Of a DNA stretch of 64,000 nucleotides, positions 36,303 through 44,874 are shown piece after piece (the stretch's first letter is position 1; each line of letters starts with the position of its first letter). The DNA lies in NCBI RefSeq assembly GCF_019097845.1, contig NZ_JAHRGM010000024.1, forward strand, positions 372,001 to 436,000, read 5' to 3'. This DNA is from Sphingobium sp. AS12 (GTDB lineage Bacteria; Pseudomonadota; Alphaproteobacteria; Sphingomonadales; Sphingomonadaceae). The notes beneath the pieces were generated by a model. That model did no database searches. It was not told where the DNA came from and was given only the letters and a program-made list of their open reading frames with translations. A program made the translations under genes and the position numbers.

Positions 36303-36884
36303 TTACGGCACTCGCCGCGCCGTGAGGATCTTCACCGGGGCTTCGAGCATCTGGCCCTTCATCACCCCCTCGCCCGCCGTTGCGGATTTGGGCGCGGTCA
36401 GGATGGCTTTCACCACGTCCAGCCCCTCGACCACATGGGCGAACACGGCAAAGCCCTGATTGTCGCCCGCCGCATCCGGGTGCGCGTCCATGGCGGGCAT
36501 CTTGCCCAGCACGATGAAGAAGTCGGCGGTCGCGCTGCCCGGCGCATAGCGGGCCATCGACAGCGCACCGTCGTCATGGGTCAGGCCGGTCTGCGTCGTG
36601 GGTTCATGCTTGATCGGCGGCAACAGCCGTTCGGGATCATTTTGCGCCCCGCCCTGGACAAAGCCATAGTCTGCCCCGCCGACGCCGCGATAGAAGCTGG
36701 TGCCGTCCAGCCGCTTGCCGTCGACATAAGCGAGGAAATTGGCGGCGGTCACCGGTGCCTTGTCGGCATGGACCGCCACGATGATTCGCCCGGCGCTGGT
36801 GTCGATCGCGACGCGCACATCGCCCTGCGCCATGGCTGGCAAAGGCAGGAGGAGGGCGAACAGAAGGAAGAGGGCGCGAATCAT
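36303..36884 (-). CDS. Periplasmic cyclophilin-type peptidyl-prolyl isomerase
   Basis: A 193-residue exported protein with signal MIRALFLLFALLLPLPAMAQ. The cyclophilin domain has VTAANFLAYVDGKRLDGTSFYRGV, DYGFVQGG, GALSMARYAPGSATADFFI and NQGFAVFAHVVEGLDVVKAI. The active-site arginine of classic cyclophilins falls in FYRGV. It should catalyse proline isomerisation in periplasmic proteins. It lies between dnaA and the symporter locus. Confidence 0.92.
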   Translation of the reverse strand: MIRALFLLFALLLPLPAMAQGDVRVAIDTSAGRIIVAVHADKAPVTAANFLAYVDGKRLDGTSFYRGVGGADYGFVQGGAQNDPERLLPPIKHEPTTQTGLTHDDGALSMARYAPGSATADFFIVLGKMPAMDAHPDAAGDNQGFAVFAHVVEGLDVVKAILTAPKSATAGEGVMKGQMLEAPVKILTARRVP

Positions 36885-36929
36885 GGTCGCCAGCCTAACT
36901 GCTCCAATCCCGGACGCCAGAGGGTTTGA

Positions 36930-38330
36930 TCACCCCTCCAGCTGGCGCAGCAGCGCGCGCACGTCGGCGTCGATCTCCGGGTTGCTCTCGCGCAGCCCCT
37001 CGATCGTGCGGACGGCGTGGATAACCGTGCTATGATCGCGTCCGCCAAAGATGCGGCCGATTTCGGGCAGGGAGCGCGGTGTCATCTTCTTGGCCAGATA
37101 CATGGCGACCTGACGCGGGCGGGCGACGGCGCGGGCGCGGCGCTTGGATCGCATTTCCGACGCGTCGATCTTGTAATGGGCGGCGCACACCTTCTGGATT
37201 TCATCCACGGTGATGCGCCGGGCATTGGCGCGCACCGCGTCGGCCAGCATCCCCTGCGCAAAATCCAGGTCGATCGCGCGGCCGGTCAGCTGGCCATAGG
37301 CGACCAGCTTGTTGAACGCCCCTTCAAGCTCACGGACGTTGGAGCGAATCGAGCGGGCGAGGAAATCGATGACCGCGTCGGGCACCGGCGGATCGCCCGC
37401 CACCGCGCGCTTGGCTTCCAATATGGCGAGACGCAGATCGAGATCGGCCGGCAATATGTCGGCGACCAGCCCGCCCGCAAGGCGCGACAGGATGCGCGCG
37501 TCGATCGATTCGAGCCGCTGGGGCGGACGATCGGCGGTCACGACGATGCGCGCGCCCGAATCGATCAGGTCGTTGATCGTGTGGAGAAATTCCTCCTGCG
37601 TCGATCCCTTGCCCGCGATGAACTGGATGTCGTCGATCAGCAGCAGCCGGGCGGCGCGCAACCGCGCCTTGAACGCCATCGTCTCATTGGCGCGCATCGC
37701 GTTCACAAATTCCATCATGAAGCGTTCGGCCGACATGTAGAGAACCGGCGCTGCAGGCGAATGGTCGGAAAAGGCGCGGGCAATGGCATGGAGCAGGTGG
37801 GTCTTGCCCTGGCCAGTGCCACCATGAATGAACAGCGGGCTGAACCGGGGTTCCGCCTCCCCCGCCATCGCCAGCGCTGCCGAGCAGGCCAGCCGGTTGC
37901 TGTCACCGGTGACAAAATCGGCAAAGCCATGGCGCGGCTGGAAATTGGAGGCGACCGGTTGCGGCGCGGGCGCGGCGACCGGTTCGACATGGACGACTTC
38001 GAGCAGGCGTGGTCCGGTCGCATCGGCCGCGCGATGCAGACGCACTTCGCGCACGCCGACATTGGCCGCGCGCCACGCCATGCGCAGCCGGTCGCCAAAT
38101 TGGCCGGACACGAAATTGGCGCTGAAATCGGTGGCGACGAGCAGGTCAAGCGTCTGCGATTCGGGGCAGTAGTCGCCCAGCCGTACGGGCTTAAGCCACT
38201 GGTCGAACATGCGCGCGCCAATGTCGCGGCGCAGCCCGGCGCGGATAGCGGCCCAGGCGGCCTCTAGGCTGGAATCAGCCTGGCTCCCCTCTCCGTCCTG
38301 CCAAGCTGTCACTAACGCATGATCCTTCAT
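36930..38330 (-). CDS. dnaA: Chromosomal replication initiator DnaA
   Basis: A 466-residue AAA+ initiator. Domain I spans about 20-100. After a short linker, domain III has the Walker A GGTGQGKTH (170-178) and Walker B LLLIDDIQFIAGKGSTQEEF. Domain IV ends with EIGRIFGGRDHSTVIHAVRTIE, the DNA-binding signature for the DnaA box. As in other Alphaproteobacteria it is beside rpsT, not dnaN. No consensus TTATCCACA box was found in the 432-base upstream gap. Confidence 0.97.
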   Translation of the reverse strand: MKDHALVTAWQDGEGSQADSSLEAAWAAIRAGLRRDIGARMFDQWLKPVRLGDYCPESQTLDLLVATDFSANFVSGQFGDRLRMAWRAANVGVREVRLHRAADATGPRLLEVVHVEPVAAPAPQPVASNFQPRHGFADFVTGDSNRLACSAALAMAGEAEPRFSPLFIHGGTGQGKTHLLHAIARAFSDHSPAAPVLYMSAERFMMEFVNAMRANETMAFKARLRAARLLLIDDIQFIAGKGSTQEEFLHTINDLIDSGARIVVTADRPPQRLESIDARILSRLAGGLVADILPADLDLRLAILEAKRAVAGDPPVPDAVIDFLARSIRSNVRELEGAFNKLVAYGQLTGRAIDLDFAQGMLADAVRANARRITVDEIQKVCAAHYKIDASEMRSKRRARAVARPRQVAMYLAKKMTPRSLPEIGRIFGGRDHSTVIHAVRTIEGLRESNPEIDADVRALLRQLEG

Positions 38331-38700
38331 AGACTTCGCCGACCCTACCCGCTGCCCCCCGGTTATGGGCAGGAAAAAATACGCACGACACCCGATCGGA
38401 AAAGCCCCCGCTTTACCGAGTATGATGCGTCAACCAGTCACATGACGACCGCCCAAAGGTGATTCGATGGCGGCCGGATTTCAAAAATAGACAGGGGTGC
38501 AGGGTTGGATCAAGGGCGCGGGCATTCAAAAAAATGAAATAAAGCCGTTGACTCGGCAAACCCACGGAAAATGAAGGACAATGAAATTATCATTGTTTTC
38601 CAGTAATTTATAACCGCCTTGTCATGCTGCAATGCGTCGAATCGCGGGAAATGCGCGTGTCTGCAATATGACTGGCCTGTGACTGGTGCCGACGGGACGA
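38331..38700. promoter_or_regulatory. dnaA upstream region, AT-rich core
   Basis: This gene-free stretch between dnaA and the rpsT terminator has an AT-rich section at about 38520-38615 in otherwise GC-rich DNA. It holds three ATGAA(A) direct repeats and the inverted repeat at 38578. On the minus strand TTGCAG, 16 bases, then TAAATT is a weak promoter candidate for dnaA. No small gene, riboswitch or DnaA box consensus was seen. Confidence 0.4.
38578..38596. promoter_or_regulatory. Inverted repeat upstream of dnaA
   Basis: ACAATGAAATTATCATTGT has perfect 7-base arms (ACAATGA and TCATTGT) around AATTA. It is 248 bases upstream of dnaA in the AT-rich core and could bind a regulator. Confidence 0.35.
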
Positions 38701-38731
38701 CAAAAAGCCCGCCCCGGCGATCGGGGCGGGC
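38701..38731 (-). terminator. Intrinsic terminator of rpsT
   Basis: On the minus strand GCCCGCCCC pairs with GGGGCGGGC across seven bases and is followed by TTTTTG. It starts 31 bases beyond the rpsT stop codon. Confidence 0.9.
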
Positions 38732-38762
38732 CTTGTCTGTGCCGATACTGACCCGGAAGGGT

Positions 38763-39026
38763 TCAGGCGAGCGCGCTGACAGCCTTGGTCAGGCGGCCAA
38801 ACTTGCGCGCAGCGGTATTCTTGTGCAGCACGCCACGGGCAACACCGCGCGCCAGCTCAGGCTGCACGGTCTGCAGCGCGGTAGCGGCCGCTTCCTTGTC
38901 ACCGGTGGCAAGCGCGGCTTCCACCTTCTTCACCAGGGTGCGAATCCGGCTGATGCGGGCGCCATTGATGGCAGCGCGACGTTCATTGCGGCGGATGCGC
39001 TTCTTGGCTTGCGGCGTATTGGCCAT
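38763..39026 (-). CDS. rpsT: 30S ribosomal protein S20
   Basis: An 87-residue primary rRNA-binding protein of the small subunit. [20 protein letters not shown] is the typical basic N-terminus and [19 protein letters not shown] the typical C-terminus. It has its own likely promoter at 39101-39129 and its own terminator at 38701-38731. Confidence 0.97.
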   Translation of the reverse strand: MANTPQAKKRIRRNERRAAINGARISRIRTLVKKVEAALATGDKEAAATALQTVQPELARGVARGVLHKNTAARKFGRLTKAVSALA

Positions 39027-39100
39027 TTAGAGTCCTCGGTTCTCGTCAATATATGAAAAGAGACCAGTCGGACTCGCCAACCCGCCTCGTGAAGGTGCGC

Positions 39101-39129
39101 GCCTTACAGCGGTTCATTCCGGTCGTCAA
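39101..39129 (-). promoter_or_regulatory. Likely housekeeping promoter of rpsT
   Basis: TTGACG (39124-39129), a 17-base spacer, then TAAGGC (39101-39106) on the minus strand, 75 bases before the rpsT ATG. The -35 is near consensus, the -10 weaker. Confidence 0.5.
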
Positions 39130-39144
39130 CCGGTGGGCAGTATC

Positions 39145-39957
39145 CTAATTCTGGCATTTCGGGCAGAAAAAGGTCGATCGGCCGCCATCCACCCGGCGCT
39201 GCACCGTGCCGCCGCACGGGCATATCTCGCCTTCGCGGCCATAGACACGCCATTGTTTGGAAAAATAGCCCAGTTCCCCGTCCGGCCTCGCATAATCGCG
39301 CAGCGTCGATCCGCCCGCAACGATGGCGGCGGCCAGCACTTCCCGAATCGCATCGACCAGCAAAGTCAGGCGCGGGCGGCTGATCTTGCCCGCCGCGCGG
39401 GTGGGGGCGATGCCCGCCATGTTGAGCGCTTCGCACACATAGATATTGCCCAGCCCCGCGACGATTCGCTGATCGAGCAGCGCCGCCTTGATCGACGTCG
39501 CCTTGCCCGCCAGCGCGCGCGCCAATGCCGCCGCGTCGAAATCCGGGCCGAGCGGCTCCGGTCCCATTCGGGTGAAGGGGCTATAGGCTTCCCACGCATC
39601 GCTGCGCACCAGATCGACCGAACCGAAGCGGCGCGGATCGTTGAGCGCCAGCAACCGCCCTGCCCCGGTTTCCAGAATCAGATGGTCGTGGGTGCCGATT
39701 TCGGTCGGGTCCACCCGCCAGCGCCCCGACATCCCTAAATGAAATATCATCATGTCGCCCCGGTCGGTGGCGATCAGCCCATATTTGGCGCGCCGGGTCA
39801 GCGCGGTCACGGTCGCCCCCGTCAGCCGCTGGCGCAGGTCCACAGGGATCGGAAAGCGCAGGTCCGCGCGGCGCGGCTCGACACGGGCAAGCACCGCGCC
39901 CTCCAGCACGGATCGCAGCCCCGCCACGGTGGTTTCGACTTCGGGAAGTTCTGGCAT
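39145..39957 (-). CDS. mutM: Formamidopyrimidine-DNA glycosylase
   Basis: A 270-residue Fpg/Nei enzyme that excises 8-oxoguanine and formamidopyrimidines. The protein must begin MPELPEVETT, because P2 is the catalytic nucleophile; this fixes the ATG at 39957 and not the one three codons upstream. TRRAKYGLIAT has the conserved lysine, and the C-terminal zinc finger is CPCGGTVQRR...FFCPKCQ. It is divergent from ubiE, a common arrangement. Confidence 0.97.
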   Translation of the reverse strand: MPELPEVETTVAGLRSVLEGAVLARVEPRRADLRFPIPVDLRQRLTGATVTALTRRAKYGLIATDRGDMMIFHLGMSGRWRVDPTEIGTHDHLILETGAGRLLALNDPRRFGSVDLVRSDAWEAYSPFTRMGPEPLGPDFDAAALARALAGKATSIKAALLDQRIVAGLGNIYVCEALNMAGIAPTRAAGKISRPRLTLLVDAIREVLAAAIVAGGSTLRDYARPDGELGYFSKQWRVYGREGEICPCGGTVQRRVDGGRSTFFCPKCQN

Positions 39958-40039
39958 AAGGACCATCTAGGCAAAGCCGTTGCCAATTCCCAGCTTCTTG
40001 GCTGGAACGACGCGCAATCTCTGTCTAGAGGATCATCCC

Positions 40040-40771
40040 ATGAGCGAAACAGCATCCTTTGGCTATCGGGACGTCGATGCCGCCGAAAAACAGGGCATGG
40101 TCCGTGAGGTCTTTTCCAACGTCGCGGCCAAATATGACCTGATGAACGACGCCATGTCGATGGGCGCGCACAGGCTATGGAAGGACCAGTTCGTTGCCCG
40201 CGTAAAACCGCGGTCCGGCGAAGCGATTCTGGACATGGCGGGCGGCACCGGCGACATCGCCTTCCGGATGCACAAATATGGTGCGCATGTCACCGTGTCG
40301 GACATCAACCCCGAAATGCTGGGCGTGGGCATGGAGCGGGCGAAGAAGAAGGGGCTGGAAGGCCTGCTCTGGTCCGAACAAAATGCCGAAGAGCTGAGCT
40401 TTTCCGACCGCAGCTTCGACGCCTATACGATCGCCTTTGGCATCCGCAACGTCACCCATATCGACAAGGCATTGGCGGAAGCGCAACGGGTGCTGAAGTT
40501 TGGCGGGCGCTTCTTCTGCCTGGAATTTTCGACCACGACCTGGCCGGGCTTTTCGGATGTCTATGATGTCTATTCGCACAGACTCGTCCCGCAACTGGGG
40601 AAGCTGTTCGCCAATGATGCCGACAGCTACCGCTATCTGATCGAATCGATCCGCCGCTTCCCGCCCATGCCCAAATTCGAGGGCATGATCCGCGACGCCG
40701 GATTCGTGAACACGAAGGTCGAACCGATATTGGGCGGGCTGGTGGCGATCCATTCGGGCTGGAAGATTTGA
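40040..40771 (+). CDS. ubiE: Ubiquinone/menaquinone biosynthesis C-methyltransferase
   Basis: A 243-residue SAM-dependent methyltransferase of ubiquinone synthesis. [26 protein letters not shown] is the UbiE signature 1 region, [15 protein letters not shown] (about 61-75) is the SAM-binding motif I, and [22 protein letters not shown] is the second signature. The ATG at 40040 follows AGAGGATC. It is separated from ubiB by a GC-rich palindromic repeat. Confidence 0.96.
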   Translation: MSETASFGYRDVDAAEKQGMVREVFSNVAAKYDLMNDAMSMGAHRLWKDQFVARVKPRSGEAILDMAGGTGDIAFRMHKYGAHVTVSDINPEMLGVGMERAKKKGLEGLLWSEQNAEELSFSDRSFDAYTIAFGIRNVTHIDKALAEAQRVLKFGGRFFCLEFSTTTWPGFSDVYDVYSHRLVPQLGKLFANDADSYRYLIESIRRFPPMPKFEGMIRDAGFVNTKVEPILGGLVAIHSGWKI

Positions 40772-40788
40772 TGGCCGCGCCGACAAAG

Positions 40789-40888
40789 CCCCTCCCCTTC
40801 AGGGGAGGGGTTGGGGTGGGGGCCATCCCCACACGCTGCGCCATCCGGCACGCCCCCACCCCCGGCCCCTCCCCTAAAGAGGAGGGGA
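40789..40888. repeat. CCCCTCCCC palindromic repeat, family C
   Basis: CCCCTCCCCT/AGGGGAGGGG forms a tight hairpin at 40789-40810. The outer parts, TTGGGGTGGGGGC and GCCCCCACCCCCGGCCCCTC, also pair across the element. The final GAGGAGGGGAGG is ten bases from the ubiB ATG and looks like its ribosome binding site. Confidence 0.85.
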
Positions 40889-40897
40889 GGAAATAAT

Positions 40898-42430
40898 ATG
40901 ACCGCGCACATCACCCATATCTGGCGGCTCCTCAAATGGGGCCGCACGCTGGCGCGCCATGGTGCGTTGCGCGGGATCGAGCGTGATCCGATGACGCCTG
41001 CGCCGGTGCGGCGGCTCGTGCGGCTGGCGCGATTCGGCGCGCGGGTTCCCAAGCAGCCCCGCTATGCCGATGCCTTCCAGTCGATCGGCCCGGCCGCGAT
41101 CAAGCTGGGCCAGACGCTGGCGACCCGGCCCGATCTGGTGGGCGACGCCGCCGCGCTCGACCTGCTGCGCTTGCAGGATGCCCTGCCGCCTGTCCCCTTC
41201 GCCACGATCCGCGCGGAGATAGAGGCCAGTTTCGGCAAGCCGCTGGAGCAGATCTACGTCCGGTTTGACGAAGTGCCGGTTGGCGCGGCGTCGATCGCGC
41301 AGGTCCATCGCGCACTCACCACCGACGGGCGCGATGTCGCGGTCAAGGTGATCCGCCCCGGCGTGACCGAGCAGTTCAATCGCGACATCGCGACCTATGA
41401 ATGGGCCGCCGCCCATGTCGAGCAACTGGGCGGCGAAATCGCCCGGCTGCGCCCGCGCCTGGTCATCGCCAACATGAAGCGCTGGACCGCGCGCGAGCTG
41501 GATTTGCGGCGCGAGGCGGCCTCCGCCTCCGAACTGGCCGAAGCGATGGTCGCGGAACCGGGCTATCGCGTCCCCGCCATCGATTGGGACCGCACGACCG
41601 GCAAGGTCATGACGATGGCCTGGATCGACGGCATCAAGATCAGCGACCGCGAAGCGCTGATCGCGGCGGGGCATGATCTGCCAGCGCTTGCCGCGCGCCT
41701 AGTCAACGCCTTCCTGCGCCAGGCGATCGCCGAGGGTTTCTTTCATGCCGATATGCATCAGGGCAATTTGTTCGTCTGCCCCGATGGCGATATCGTCGCG
41801 ATCGATTTCGGCATCATGGGGCGGATCGACCGGCGCGCGCGCATGTGGCTGGCGGAGATTCTGTACGGCCTGATCACTGGCAACTATAAGCGCGTGGCGG
41901 AGATTCACTTCGAGGCGCAATATGTGCCCGCCCACCATAATGTCGCCGAATTCGCGACCGCGCTCCGCGCCGTGGGCGAACCGATGCGCGGCAAGCCGGT
42001 GCGCGAATTGTCGGTCGGCGGGATGCTGGATGGGCTGTTCGCCATCACCCGCGATTTCGACATGCAGACCCAGCCGCATCTGCTGCTGCTGCAAAAGACG
42101 ATGGTGATGGTGGAGGGCGTGGCGACCTCGCTCGACCCCGACATCAACCTGTGGGAAACCAGCGGCCCCTATGTGAAGGGCTGGCTGCGCGACGAACTGG
42201 GACCGGAAGCCAAGGCGGCCGACACGCTGATTGAAAATTGGCGCACACTGCAACGCCTGCCGGGGCTGGTCCGCCGGATCGAGGACGCCTTCCCGGAGAA
42301 GGGCGGTGCGCCACCGCCGCCGCCGCTGAGTGAGGTCAAGCTGATCCGTGTCGGCGGGGGCTGGCGTTATGTGGTTGTGGCGGTGTTGGCCGCGGCGGCG
42401 GGGGCTGGCGTGATGGCATTATTGGGGTGA
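40898..42430 (+). CDS. ubiB: UbiB family (ABC1/ADCK-like) ubiquinone biosynthesis protein
   Basis: A 510-residue protein kinase-like ATPase needed for ubiquinone production, membrane-associated. The KxGQ motif is seen in AIKLGQTLATRPDLVG, followed by PVGAASIAQVHRA, the Ala-rich-loop equivalent, VAVKVIRPG with the conserved lysine, and HADMHQGNLFVCPDGDIVAIDFGIMG with the metal ligands. A C-terminal helix (VVVAVLAAAAGAGVMALLG) anchors it. The start at 40898 follows a purine-rich site that belongs to repeat family C. Its TGA overlaps the next gene (GTGA). Confidence 0.95.
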   Translation: MTAHITHIWRLLKWGRTLARHGALRGIERDPMTPAPVRRLVRLARFGARVPKQPRYADAFQSIGPAAIKLGQTLATRPDLVGDAAALDLLRLQDALPPVPFATIRAEIEASFGKPLEQIYVRFDEVPVGAASIAQVHRALTTDGRDVAVKVIRPGVTEQFNRDIATYEWAAAHVEQLGGEIARLRPRLVIANMKRWTARELDLRREAASASELAEAMVAEPGYRVPAIDWDRTTGKVMTMAWIDGIKISDREALIAAGHDLPALAARLVNAFLRQAIAEGFFHADMHQGNLFVCPDGDIVAIDFGIMGRIDRRARMWLAEILYGLITGNYKRVAEIHFEAQYVPAHHNVAEFATALRAVGEPMRGKPVRELSVGGMLDGLFAITRDFDMQTQPHLLLLQKTMVMVEGVATSLDPDINLWETSGPYVKGWLRDELGPEAKAADTLIENWRTLQRLPGLVRRIEDAFPEKGGAPPPPPLSEVKLIRVGGGWRYVVVAVLAAAAGAGVMALLG

Positions 42431-42861
42431 CCGCACGGTCCGTTTTTCTGCCTTCGTTTCTGGCCGCTTTGGCCAGCTTTCCTATAATGGGCCTGTTGTT
42501 CATCGGCGGTACGATACTTGCCGATTTTCGGACGATCGGCGTAGGCCCAGCCGTTTTCGCCTTGCTCCGGATATTCTTCTATTCCCTGTTCGCCCCATTC
42601 ATTCTGCCGTGGTCGAGTGCCGCAGCAATAACCCTCATACTTGTCGCCAGCATCGCTATGGCGCTTCGCCGCATATTTTTGCTCTTGTTCTGGATCACCG
42701 TTGGCACTGCAATTGGCGGGGTCATAGCTCAAATCATGCGTTGGGAAATGAACGGCTTTGGCTTGGCCCCGATTGGCCCCTATCTCGATATCACAGCTAT
42801 AGTCAGTGGTGTTCTGGTTATGATGCTTTCACGAAAATTGATCCTCGAAATTGGTTCTTGA
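42427..42861 (+). CDS. Unknown integral membrane protein
   Basis: A 144-residue protein beginning with GTG that overlaps the ubiB stop by four bases. Four or five hydrophobic segments are visible (about 6-32, 42-60, 63-78, 82-103 and 118-135), with few charges, so it should lie in the inner membrane. I do not recognise the family. GC content seems lower than in its neighbours, which with the adjacent MNT/HEPN pair hints at a short accessory insertion between ubiB and coaBC. Confidence 0.65.
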   Translation: MTARSVFLPSFLAALASFPIMGLLFIGGTILADFRTIGVGPAVFALLRIFFYSLFAPFILPWSSAAAITLILVASIAMALRRIFLLLFWITVGTAIGGVIAQIMRWEMNGFGLAPIGPYLDITAIVSGVLVMMLSRKLILEIGS

Positions 42862-42926
42862 TCCGGTGCGATCGTTCAATAACGGCCGGGCTGGCGTGAT
42901 CCCGCCCTTTATCCTATCTTGAGGCC

Positions 42927-43223
42927 ATGACCCGCGAAGAAGCAATTGCCCGGATCAAGCCGCATGAGGCGGAACTGCGTGCTGCGGGGATCACGTCACT
43001 GGCGCTGTTCGGATCGGTAGCGCGGGGCGATGCGCGCGCAGATTCGGACGTTGATCTGATGTGCGAGATTGACAGCAACAGTCGCATGGGCCTGCTCGAA
43101 TTTATCGGCGTGCAGCTACGGATCGCAGACTTCATGCAGAGTCCGGTCGATCTTGTCGAACGTGTGGCCATGAGACCCCGAATCCGCGCAGCGGCGGAAT
43201 CGGACATGGTTGCTATCTTCTGA
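42927..43223 (+). CDS. mntA: MNT-type nucleotidyltransferase antitoxin
   Basis: A 98-residue minimal nucleotidyltransferase. The GSX10DXD signature is exact: G29 S30, then D41 and D43 in FGSVARGDARADSDVDLM. In studied MNT/HEPN pairs this protein AMPylates its HEPN partner and neutralises it. The HEPN gene begins three bases after its stop codon. The pair sits between the ubiB end and coaBC. Identification as antitoxin is by family and context. Confidence 0.88.
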   Translation: MTREEAIARIKPHEAELRAAGITSLALFGSVARGDARADSDVDLMCEIDSNSRMGLLEFIGVQLRIADFMQSPVDLVERVAMRPRIRAAAESDMVAIF

Positions 43224-43225
43224 GC

Positions 43226-43573
43226 GTGGCGGTCAATCGCGACATTGATCGACTGGAGTTGATCGTCGAACTGATCGACCATGTCCGCCGTCGGCTGACG
43301 ACAGTGACGGAAGAGGCATTTTTGCGCGATCAGGACGAAATCGACCTGACATCCTTTCGCCTGCTGCACATCGGCGAGGCAGCCCACAAATTGTCGGCTG
43401 ATATCAAGGCGCGGCACCCGGCCCTTCCATGGGCTGCCATCTACCAGATGCGTAATGTCATCAGCCACGACTATCCCGCGATCATACCTTGGCGCATATG
43501 GGACACGGCAACGACCAAGCTGGATGCGCTCCATGCGTTGTGCCGTGCCGAACTGGATAATCTTACTCAATGA
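43226..43573 (+). CDS. hepT: HEPN domain toxin (HepT/DUF86)
   Basis: A 115-residue HEPN ribonuclease-type protein with GTG start. The RX4HXY motif is exact at R76, H81 and Y83 in MRNVISHDYP. In characterised HepT, R and H are needed for RNA cleavage and the tyrosine is the AMPylation target of MntA. FRLLHIGEAAHKLS is the DUF86 helix block. Its TGA overlaps the coaBC ATG by four bases, so translation of the essential coaBC is probably coupled to it. Confidence 0.88.
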   Translation: MAVNRDIDRLELIVELIDHVRRRLTTVTEEAFLRDQDEIDLTSFRLLHIGEAAHKLSADIKARHPALPWAAIYQMRNVISHDYPAIIPWRIWDTATTKLDALHALCRAELDNLTQ

Positions 43574-44874
43574 CCCCCCGCATCCTCCTTATCATCTCCG
43601 GCGGTATCGCGGCGTATAAGGCGCTCGAACTCGTCCGCCTGCTGCGCAAGCGCGGTATGACCGTGCGGGCGGTGCTGACGCAGTCCGCGCAGCAATTTGT
43701 GACGCCGCTCAGCCTTGGTGTCCTGACCGAAAATCCGGTCTTTACCGACATGTTCAACCTGAAGGACGAGCAGGAAATCGGCCATATTCAACTGAGCCGT
43801 CAGGCCGACCTGGTCGTGGTTGCCCCCGCGACGGCCAACATATTGGCCAAGATGGCGAACGGCATTGCCGACGATCTGGCCACCACATTGCTGCTGGCGA
43901 CCGACAAGCCGGTGCTGGCGGTGCCTGCGATGAATGTGCGGATGTGGCATCACAGGGCGACCCAGCGCAATCTGGAGCGGCTCCATGCTGATGGCGTCCA
44001 TATCATGACGCCCGACGATGGCGAGATGGCGTGCGGCGAATATGGCACCGGGCGATTGCCGGAACCGGAGGCCATCGTAGCGGAAGTGGAGCGGTTGCTC
44101 GCCTTGCCCAAGGGGAGCGACCCGCTGGCGGGCCAGCCGGATTTCTCTCTACCCCCGTTCGGTTCGAGCTTGTCGAGAACATGCCACACAGTTCTCGACA
44201 AGCTCGAACCGAACGGGGTTAGCTTGCGCGGCAAGCATATCCTCATCACCGCCGGCCCCACCCATGAGCCGATCGACCCGGTGCGCTACATCGCCAATCG
44301 GTCGTCGGGCAAGCAGGGTTTCGCCATCGCCGCCGCCGCCGCGCGGGCCGGTGCGCGCGTGACTTTGGTGGCTGGCCCCGTGCATCTGCCAACGCCCGAA
44401 GGCGTCACCCGCATCGACGTGCAGACCGCGCGCGACATGCTGGGCGCGGTCGAAAGCGCGCTGCCCGCCGACGCCGCGATCATGGTCGCCGCCGTGGCCG
44501 ACTGGCGCACCGCCGATGCCGCCGACCAAAAGCTCAAGAAAGACGGTTCCGGCCAACCCGCCCCGCTCACGCTGGTCGAAAATCCGGACATTCTCGCCAC
44601 GCTCGGCCATCACGCCCGGCGCCCCGCCCTGCTGATCGGCTTTGCCGCCGAAACCCAGAATATCGCCGGTCACGCGCAGGCCAAGCTGGCGCGCAAGGGG
44701 GCGGACTGGATCGTCGCCAATGATGTATCGGGCGATGTGATGGGCGGCGACGCCAATGCCGTGCAGATCGTCACCGCGTCCGGCATCGAAACCTGGCCTG
44801 TCCTACCCAAGGGCCAAGTCGCAGACAAACTTATCGCAAAGGTCGCTGATGCCCTCTCCGCTCGCCCCGATTGA
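43570..44874 (+). CDS. coaBC: Bifunctional CoaBC (phosphopantothenoylcysteine synthetase/decarboxylase) with repeat insertion
   Basis: A 434-residue enzyme of coenzyme A synthesis. CoaC (1 to about 180) is the flavin decarboxylase: [26 protein letters not shown] and [15 protein letters not shown] with the catalytic cysteine. CoaB (about 219-434) is the synthetase: [34 protein letters not shown] and a KKD motif. Residues about 195-217 ([20 protein letters not shown]) are encoded by a perfect palindromic repeat inserted in frame in the linker. Both active sites look intact. The gene overlaps hepT upstream and dut downstream. Confidence 0.95.
   Translation: MTPRILLIISGGIAAYKALELVRLLRKRGMTVRAVLTQSAQQFVTPLSLGVLTENPVFTDMFNLKDEQEIGHIQLSRQADLVVVAPATANILAKMANGIADDLATTLLLATDKPVLAVPAMNVRMWHHRATQRNLERLHADGVHIMTPDDGEMACGEYGTGRLPEPEAIVAEVERLLALPKGSDPLAGQPDFSLPPFGSSLSRTCHTVLDKLEPNGVSLRGKHILITAGPTHEPIDPVRYIANRSSGKQGFAIAAAAARAGARVTLVAGPVHLPTPEGVTRIDVQTARDMLGAVESALPADAAIMVAAVADWRTADAADQKLKKDGSGQPAPLTLVENPDILATLGHHARRPALLIGFAAETQNIAGHAQAKLARKGADWIVANDVSGDVMGGDANAVQIVTASGIETWPVLPKGQVADKLIAKVADALSARPD
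44153..44218. repeat. Perfect 28-base-arm palindrome inside coaBC
   Basis: Arms 44153-44180 and 44191-44218 are exactly complementary, with a ten-base loop. The arms start CCCCGTTCGGTTCGAGCTTG and continue TCGAGAAC, a relative of the intergenic family. At 66 bases it equals 22 codons, whereas complete intergenic copies are 67 bases. Confidence 0.97.

Noticed and set aside
38331-38762. Replication origin next to dnaA
   Set aside because: No TTATCCACA-type boxes were seen, and alphaproteobacterial origins usually lie near hemE, not beside dnaA-rpsT.
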